Source: an uncultured Faecalibacterium sp. (lineage in GTDB: Bacteria > Bacillota > Clostridia > Oscillospirales > Ruminococcaceae). Taken from it: DNA of 64,000 bases. Every line of letters starts with the position of its first letter. Positions within the stretch are counted from its first letter, which is position 1. Location of the stretch: contig CAKSYT010000009.1 of assembly GCA_934524985.1 (NCBI GenBank), positions 1 to 64,000 of the forward strand. The letters are read 5' to 3'. A program made the position numbers and the translations under genes. Shown here piece by piece: positions 59,046 through 64,000 of this stretch. The notes under the pieces were generated by a model. It saw nothing but the letters and a program-made list of their open reading frames with translations, made no database searches and had not been told where the DNA came from.

Positions 59046-60431
59046 TCAGGTCAGCAGAGCCAAGCGGAGCTGCGCTTTTACGGCAGGGTCTGCGTCTTTC
59101 AAAAGTTCCAGCAAAGCCGACATGGAGATGGTCGGTTCTGCTTCAACCGGGGCAGTCTGCACAGGTGCTGTTCCCGGCTTGTAGAAGCCCTCCTCGAACT
59201 TTTTACCCAGCTTCTTACGGGAATCCTGCTGGATGTGTGCATAGGTGTTGACCAGCAGATTTGCACTGGCGTGGCCTGTTGTGCCTTGCACCGCTTTCAC
59301 ATCGCCGCCGGAGATCATCAACTGGTAGGTGGCACTGGAATGCCGCAGGCCATGGAACACGATGCGGGTAAATTCCGGGTGTTCGTCCTGCCACTTGATG
59401 AACTTCTTGCGGATAAGGATCGGCTCTACCGCCAGACCGTTGGGCAGACGCAGGAGCATCCCGCTGTTGCGGTAGCGTTCCGGGTCAACGGCTTCGTCCA
59501 TTTCCAAACGCTTCAGCCAGTGCTTCAGTTCTTCTTTCAACACTGCCGTCATGAAGATGGTTCGGTTGGAGGATGCTGTTTTAGTCTTTTTGAGCACCAG
59601 CGTTGTGGTGCTGCCCTCACGCTTATCTTCAAATTCCTGCAAAATACAGTCCTTGCCCGTTTTTGCCAGCGATATCTTTTGGACACGCTGCATACACTTG
59701 TTGATGCGGAAAGTGCCTGTACCGTCTGCTCCCTCAAAATCAAGGTCTTCCGGGGTCAGGCCAGCGACTTCGCCCTCACGCAGTGCGCCCACCAGCGTAA
59801 GGTGGACTGCCAGATGCAGGATGGGGTCCTCCATGCTGGCAAGTGCGGCCCACATCTCGTCCGCGTCCCAGATGGCGCGCTCCTGAATCGATTTTTTAGG
59901 GCTGTCCACCGGAACGGGGCTTTTGATGAGGATGCCCCACTCCACCGCGTATTGGAACGCTGTCCGCAGCAGGCGATGCACCTCATGGATGGTCGTGCCG
60001 GAGAGAAACCGCTGCTTCTGCTTTTCCGAAAGAACCTGCTTTTTGCCCTCAAGATACTGGCCACAGGGCGTTTTGCCAAGAGTGGCATACAGGTCTTCCA
60101 GATGGTAAGGCTTGAGCTTCTGCATCTGCATATCACCGATGTACGGAATAATAAGGTTCTGGACGGTTCCCAGATTGGATTGATAGGTGCAGGGTGCCCA
60201 CTTGTGCTTGTTGCACTGCTTGGGAAGCCACTCCATCAAAAACTCTTTGACGGTGATGGTGGACGGAATCAGAAAAGTTCCGTTTGCCAGTTCATGTTCG
60301 ATTTGTTTTTTGCGGTTTGTTGCCTCCTCTTTCGTGGAAAAACTTTCCCATTTATTGCAGTTTTTGCCCTGCTCGTCTTGGTAAGTATAGCGGACGCCAT
60401 AGGAGCTGCCGCGTTTCGTAATATATGCCAT
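59046..60431 (-). CDS. tyrosine-type site-specific integrase
   Basis: A 461-residue integrase of the Tn916/phage type. The N-terminus has an AP2-like arm-binding domain (AYITKRGSSYGVRYTYQDEQGK), then a SAM-like core-binding domain (about 60-165), then the catalytic domain with Arg in LVGALREGEVAGL, HGLRHSSATYQL (His-x-x-Arg) and the nucleophile Tyr in NLLVNTYAHIQQ. It catalyses insertion and excision at the tRNA-Lys site. It has a C-terminal extension of about 45 residues rich in Pro and Glu. GGAGATAACGT lies before the ATG. Confidence 0.96.
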   Translation of the reverse strand: MAYITKRGSSYGVRYTYQDEQGKNCNKWESFSTKEEATNRKKQIEHELANGTFLIPSTITVKEFLMEWLPKQCNKHKWAPCTYQSNLGTVQNLIIPYIGDMQMQKLKPYHLEDLYATLGKTPCGQYLEGKKQVLSEKQKQRFLSGTTIHEVHRLLRTAFQYAVEWGILIKSPVPVDSPKKSIQERAIWDADEMWAALASMEDPILHLAVHLTLVGALREGEVAGLTPEDLDFEGADGTGTFRINKCMQRVQKISLAKTGKDCILQEFEDKREGSTTTLVLKKTKTASSNRTIFMTAVLKEELKHWLKRLEMDEAVDPERYRNSGMLLRLPNGLAVEPILIRKKFIKWQDEHPEFTRIVFHGLRHSSATYQLMISGGDVKAVQGTTGHASANLLVNTYAHIQQDSRKKLGKKFEEGFYKPGTAPVQTAPVEAEPTISMSALLELLKDADPAVKAQLRLALLT

Positions 60432-60446
60432 ACGTTATCTCCTTTT

Positions 60447-60758
60447 TCAAGCAGCCCGGAGCCACGCATCGAAACTGTCTTTCGGGACGCGGATGCTTCC
60501 GCCTACCCGCAGGACACGGAATTCGGTAGTGCTGTTGCACAGGTTGTAGGCGGAGCGCAGGCTGATGGCCAGCATCTGCGCAATTTCCTCCACCGTGTAC
60601 ACTAGTGTTGTGGCTTTCAGGCTGTCAGTCAGAGACTTGACGGCATTGGTTTGAGTGACCACTTCCATTGTATCGTTATTCGGAATGGTCTGCAAGATAT
60701 TTTTCGTATAATCCAAAGATTTCACAGTTTCGGTCGCAACAGGCCGAGATTTGTTCAT
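60447..60758 (-). CDS. excisionase-like HTH_17 protein
   Basis: A 103-residue protein with a C-terminal excisionase-type winged helix (YTVEEIAQMLAISLRSAYNLCN... FRVLRVGGSIRVPKDSFDAWLRAA, about residues 55-103). The N-terminal 50 residues are unassigned. The ATG at 60758 has GGAGG eight bases upstream; an ATG five codons before it overlaps that site. It lies 15 bases before the integrase on the same strand, the usual xis-int order, and should bias recombination towards excision. Confidence 0.88.
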   Translation of the reverse strand: MNKSRPVATETVKSLDYTKNILQTIPNNDTMEVVTQTNAVKSLTDSLKATTLVYTVEEIAQMLAISLRSAYNLCNSTTEFRVLRVGGSIRVPKDSFDAWLRAA

Positions 60759-60801
60759 AGGCAAAACCTCCATATTTTATTTTTGATATAAATTAAAAAT
60801 C

Positions 60802-60859
60802 GCCTGCTCACTCTGCTCATCCTGCACATTTCACGCACTGTGAGCAGACTGAGCAGGGC
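60802..60859. terminator. bidirectional hairpin upstream of the excisionase gene
   Basis: GCCTGCTCACTCTGCTCA / TGAGCAGACTGAGCAGGGC pair over 18 bases with one mismatch, loop of about 21 bases, and T-runs on both outer sides. Each arm itself contains a repeated TGCTCA. A terminator between primase and xis-int is the simplest reading. Confidence 0.7.
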
Positions 60860-60881
60860 TTTTTCAAGTTGATTCTATTTT

Positions 60882-62195
60882 TTAATCCCACGGACTTGGG
60901 ACATCAACGGGTAAAAACAGGTCAACGTCTACATTGTGAAAACCCCGGTTTGTGCCGATGCACTTATCGTCGTAGACGATGCCCAAACTTTTTTGATTGT
61001 CTTTCAGATGGTGGATAAAGGTTGATGCGGCCAGCGGCTTTTCCAGATTGTCCAGACACCAGCGTTCATAGACCTTATAAAAATCCGTGGATTTGCACTT
61101 GGCACCCTGCCGAATTTCAAAGTAGCCCTCAGATTTGAGGAAGCCCAGAATGTTGTTGCCCTGCTCCATCGCTTCTTTCAGATTCGCGGCGGTGCGTTCG
61201 CTGATGGTAAACTGATAGTTGTTCCGAATCAGCCGATGCAGCCCCTCCAACGCCCAAAGCAGGATGCCCTCTTTTTCGTTCCGCATCTTGTCGATGAGGA
61301 AAGGATCATCTACCCGGCCAACGGGCTTTTCCTTTGTGGTAAGCAGCAGTTGGCGGCGATAAAAGCCATTGGACTTGTCGTACAGTGCGTGTAGACTGCC
61401 ATTCCCGAAGCAGGCAAACCGCACATACAGCGTACCCTGCACACTCTGCTGTCCTTTGCGTTCAATGTCGATTTTATCTTCCAACGTGACAAGGGTTTTA
61501 ATGTTGTTCGTCTGCGGTAATGCTTCGGTTTTCATATCGTCATCCACTAAAAGCAGCTTGTACTCCAAGTCTGCACGAGCAAAGCGGTTGGTTTCCACCT
61601 TTTGCAGACTGCCCGTGTACATACTGTTGCCAAACAATTCTCGCAGAATTAACCCGATTCTGGATTTTCCCTCACCGCCCTTGCCAACCATCAGCAGCAT
61701 TTTCTGCGCTTTGGTGACAGGTAACAGACAATAGCCGATATACTCCTGCAAGGCCGGAATATCTTCTTCGTACAGCAGTTCGTTCAGAAATTGTATCCAG
61801 CGCATTGGTTCTGGTGCATCCGGCACATAGGCGATGGGCAGTCGGTTCATGCAGTATTCCTTTTCAGGTGTAAAGTGACCGTCTGCAAAATATGTACCGT
61901 TTCGGACATGGATGCGGTCTGTCTGAATCTCCGGTGGTTCGGATGCACAGGCCAGCTTGATGGCCTGCATGATATGTTCAATACGTCGTGCTACGCTGGT
62001 GGTAGCGTAATAGCGAATCTGCTCATAGATTTCCTTTTTCAATGAGGCTTCATCCTCCACCATGCCATCCACGGTGAACAGTCTGCCTTGAAAGCAGCGC
62101 ATGGGGTGCTGGCTCAAAAAGTAATCTGCAAACAACGGTTCGATGATTTTCCCGTTGTCGCCCACCCAGTTTCGGGCGGGTGCACTATGCTGCAT
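60882..62195 (-). CDS. D5-type helicase/primase C-terminal protein (SF3-like ATPase)
   Basis: A 437-residue protein. An N-terminal part (GRLFTVDGMVEDEASLKKEIYEQIRYYA) precedes the phage/plasmid primase C-terminal ATPase: Walker A LLMVGKGGEGKSRIGLILRELFG, Walker B ADLEYKLLLVDDDMK, and KIDIERKGQQSVQ and ACFGNGSLHALYDKSNGFYRRQLLL further on, as in P4/D5 primase-helicases. It should unwind the element during replication. The ATG at 62195 has AAGGAA upstream; an in-frame TTG at 62231 with GGAAGTGA is an alternative that gives 449 residues. Either start overlaps the CHC2 primase gene end. Confidence 0.85.
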   Translation of the reverse strand: MQHSAPARNWVGDNGKIIEPLFADYFLSQHPMRCFQGRLFTVDGMVEDEASLKKEIYEQIRYYATTSVARRIEHIMQAIKLACASEPPEIQTDRIHVRNGTYFADGHFTPEKEYCMNRLPIAYVPDAPEPMRWIQFLNELLYEEDIPALQEYIGYCLLPVTKAQKMLLMVGKGGEGKSRIGLILRELFGNSMYTGSLQKVETNRFARADLEYKLLLVDDDMKTEALPQTNNIKTLVTLEDKIDIERKGQQSVQGTLYVRFACFGNGSLHALYDKSNGFYRRQLLLTTKEKPVGRVDDPFLIDKMRNEKEGILLWALEGLHRLIRNNYQFTISERTAANLKEAMEQGNNILGFLKSEGYFEIRQGAKCKSTDFYKVYERWCLDNLEKPLAASTFIHHLKDNQKSLGIVYDDKCIGTNRGFHNVDVDLFLPVDVPSPWD

Positions 62196-62673
62196 CTTCG
62201 GTTTCCTTGCATCGTTCGATTGCTTTTCCAAGGGCGGTCACTTCCTTTCCGTTCAATAGTTGTTGCTTTTCATTTGGACTTCCCTGCAAAAGAATATCCA
62301 GCAGATATTGCACACGGTCTGCATAGTGTAGACTTGCTACAAAACAAGGATGCAGGGATGCTTCTGGATTTTTGGGTGCATAGGCCATGCGCCAATTTGC
62401 TAGCAGAGAACGATAGCCACACAGGATTTTGTAGAATTGCTCTTTCGGACTTAGCGGTTTTTCCACCGGCTTGCAGGGAAGTGGTTGAAAATTATCTGTT
62501 GCAGAAAGTCCAAAATCTGCGGTCAGCTTTTCAGCGGCCTGCCGCAAGGATAGCTGAAACAATTTTGCGGCAAAGTCAATCACATCTCCGTCCGCTCCAC
62601 AGCCAAAACAGTGAAACCGGGAATCTACTTTCATGCTGGGATTGCGGTCTGCGTGGAATGGACAGCAAATCAT
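62185..62673 (-). CDS. CHC2 zinc-finger primase, start codon uncertain
   Basis: Counted from the first in-frame ATG this is 162 residues: MICCPFHADRNPSMKVD, then FHCFGCGADGDVIDFAAKL gives the intact CHC2 zinc finger. Translation upstream in frame reads KNNNLFGIVKLNITARQAAEAYGFQANRSS, the usual N-terminus of this family, back to a TAA (the stop of the relaxase gene). No ATG, GTG or TTG occurs in that stretch. An AAAGGAGG site lies nine bases before an AAG codon (62763-62761) where a start would be expected. So initiation may use a rare codon (ATC at 62769 or CTG at 62733), or the start was lost. Confidence 0.75.
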   Translation of the reverse strand: MICCPFHADRNPSMKVDSRFHCFGCGADGDVIDFAAKLFQLSLRQAAEKLTADFGLSATDNFQPLPCKPVEKPLSPKEQFYKILCGYRSLLANWRMAYAPKNPEASLHPCFVASLHYADRVQYLLDILLQGSPNEKQQLLNGKEVTALGKAIERCKETEDAA

Positions 62674-62778
62674 GCTGCTGCGGTTGGCCTGAAATCCGTA
62701 GGCTTCTGCGGCTTGTCGGGCGGTAATGTTCAGCTTTACGATTCCAAATAAATTGTTGTTCTTGAAGATTTTCCTCCT

Positions 62779-64000
62779 TTACAGTTCCATGCCATGACTG
62801 CGCTTTTTCGGTTTGGTGCGTGTCTGCTCACGCTGATTGATTTCTTCCTGCCGCTGATGCAGCTTTTGCAGAACAGACGGACGAGCATTTTCTTTGATTT
62901 GCTCGATTGAAGGTTTTTTGATTTCCGGCTTTATAAGGGCAATTGTCAATCTTGCGGTAATCCTGTTTACTGCTGCAATAATATTTTTTCGCAGCGTTGT
63001 GACTTGATATGTGGTGTAGTCCAATGTTTCCTTGCTTACCTTTCGCCCCGGCTCTTTCAGCCAGTCCAAATATATATCGACCTGTTCTGTGCTTGCTTTC
63101 AAAGCATCGTTCACAGCGTTTTCTGAAACAACAGCCACAGCTTTGTCGTAGGCAACTGCAGAAATCTCATCCAACAAGTTCTCCGTATCTTCGATCTTCT
63201 GAGAAAGTTCACTTAACCGTTTTTCCTGCTTTTGAATTTTTTTGTCATTGCTCATAATCGTCAAAGACTGATATGTCGTGTGGCGAACTTGCAGAAGATT
63301 TTCATTCTCATGTTCCTGTTTCAAATTTTCAAGCTGAGCGGTTTGCTCCTGCACGGCTTTTTCCTGTTGAGCAAGTTGTTCTTTTTGTTTTGCCATGATA
63401 TAGTCCTGCTTTTCCAGATAAGCCCGTCCACCGTATTCCGGCACTTCATCTAATTCCAGACCGTGGCGTTTGGCGATTTCAAACAGCATCGTGCGGCAGG
63501 CTGCATCGAATGTGATTTTGCGATTGTTATAGCGGCCAAGGGGCTTGTCTGGCTTCGGCAATTCAAAGCCAAGTGCTTCCAATGCCTTTTCCTGCTGGGG
63601 TGCAATTTCACCATATTTGTTCTCACAATCAAACACATGGCGTTCGTGGATGTGCGGCGTTCCCTCATCCAGATGTAACGCCCAATCCAGAATGTGGACG
63701 TGCTTGCCAAAACGCTCGTGAAACTCGTCCATAAATTCCGTAGCGATTTGAAAAAGCTCTTTCGGGGAAGCGTGACTTTCCAGCGTTCCAAGCTGATAGA
63801 TACTTTCTTCGGGACAGGTCTTTTTGCTGGTTAGCAAATCTTCTGTTGAGCGGTTTCGTTCTGTGTGCCGGATTTTTGCATTGCGCTCATTCTGCTTTTC
63901 GGTGAAGTTGGTGTAATGCAGTTTGTAGTAGAGCTTTTCGACTTCTTCAAAGGTGTCAGCCAGACTATCCACATCTTTGGGCTGCAAGGCAGAACGGATG
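62779..64000 (-). CDS. relaxase of the MobV/Pre type (5' end beyond the window)
   Basis: At least 406 residues are visible; the reading frame continues to the window edge (IRSAL before QPKDVDSL), so the N-terminus is missing. The relaxase motif HLDEGTPHIHERHVF supplies the HxDExxPHxH metal-binding signature of MobV/Pre plasmid-recombination proteins. A long coiled coil (about residues 200-290, KEQLAQQEKAVQEQTAQLENLKQEH) follows, ending in a basic tail (RTKPKKRSHGMEL). It should nick at oriT to start mobilization. The oriT itself is not visible and is probably upstream, outside the window. Confidence 0.85.
   Translation of the reverse strand, partial: IRSALQPKDVDSLADTFEEVEKLYYKLHYTNFTEKQNERNAKIRHTERNRSTEDLLTSKKTCPEESIYQLGTLESHASPKELFQIATEFMDEFHERFGKHVHILDWALHLDEGTPHIHERHVFDCENKYGEIAPQQEKALEALGFELPKPDKPLGRYNNRKITFDAACRTMLFEIAKRHGLELDEVPEYGGRAYLEKQDYIMAKQKEQLAQQEKAVQEQTAQLENLKQEHENENLLQVRHTTYQSLTIMSNDKKIQKQEKRLSELSQKIEDTENLLDEISAVAYDKAVAVVSENAVNDALKASTEQVDIYLDWLKEPGRKVSKETLDYTTYQVTTLRKNIIAAVNRITARLTIALIKPEIKKPSIEQIKENARPSVLQKLHQRQEEINQREQTRTKPKKRSHGMEL

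Larger units (their letters stand above)
58876..64000. mobile_element. integrative mobilizable element inserted at tRNA-Lys (left part)
   Basis: From the tRNA-Lys 3' end to the window edge all genes are on the minus strand and of mobile-element type: tyrosine integrase, excisionase-like HTH, D5-type helicase/primase, CHC2 primase and relaxase. G+C is visibly lower than in the chromosome to the left, most clearly from 60.8 kb. There are no structural phage genes and no type IV secretion genes in view, so it is best read as a mobilizable element that needs a helper. The right end lies outside the window, so length and attR cannot be given. The exact left border is uncertain within the tRNA 3' end. 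Confidence 0.85.

Overview
The window looks like chromosome of a high-GC, Gram-positive gut clostridium of the Oscillospiraceae (Ruminococcaceae) type, most like Faecalibacterium. This is inferred from gene content, G+C-rich codon use, strong AAGGAGG ribosome binding sites and very dense intergenic hairpin repeats, not from a marker gene. Nearly all of the window is ordinary core chromosome. The last 5 kb is a mobile element inserted at a tRNA-Lys gene.

Layout. 1-5.3 kb: tRNA-Val, two tiny membrane proteins, a PPC-domain protein, a Tat-exported lipase-like protein, a LysR regulator and a TraX-like membrane protein. 5.4-10 kb: two tRNA-Ser genes, a LexA-like self-cleaving repressor, a radical-SAM protein coupled to a uracil-DNA-glycosylase-like partner, a membrane-anchored HTH protein and a cyclophilin. 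10.3-17 kb (minus strand): FAD dehydrogenase, HdeD-like protein, MATE exporter, cytidylate-kinase-like protein, a C39-peptidase-like protein without its catalytic Cys, and a YesL-like protein. 17.2-19 kb: PlsC-type acyltransferase and a two-gene membrane-protein unit.

19.4-28.8 kb is the functional centrepiece. One co-directional run encodes the whole chorismate pathway plus the Phe and Tyr branches: pheA, aroB, aroC, an aroE-aroK fusion, aroQ, a DAHP synthase, aroA and tyrA, followed by a WYL regulator. The AroQ protein lacks several textbook catalytic residues.

29.1-34.1 kb (minus strand): a two-module AAA+ ATPase, an acidic membrane-anchored protein, a G3E GTPase fused to a TIGR03943-like domain, and a COG0523 GTPase with a very long His/Asp/Glu metal-binding tract. 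The last two form a likely zinc-handling pair. 34.5-46.6 kb: aminopeptidase P, a HigBA toxin-antitoxin pair with a clear operator, a LytTR regulator with a pseudo-receiver, two paralogous glycosyltransferases, a HAD phosphatase, a patatin phospholipase overlapping an enzyme-I-like PEP protein, RsmE, PrmA and an acetyltransferase.

46.6-52.3 kb is a sugar-acid unit: FadR-type regulator, IlvD/Edd dehydratase, GntP permease and a LysR regulator. 52.5-58.7 kb holds a flavin-linked extracytoplasmic reductase, thioredoxin, an HTH membrane regulator, PEP carboxykinase and a permuted-papain-fold protein. From the 3' end of tRNA-Lys (58.8 kb) to the window edge lies an integrative mobilizable element (integrase, excisionase, D5-type helicase/primase, CHC2 primase, relaxase) with lower G+C.

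Two interspersed repeat families recur throughout. One is a MITE-like family of about 160 bp with ends reading ACCCTCTCAG. The other is a larger element with ACGATTT-type ends and paired perfect hairpins whose arms vary while the loop is conserved. No CRISPR array, rRNA or classical riboswitch was recognised.
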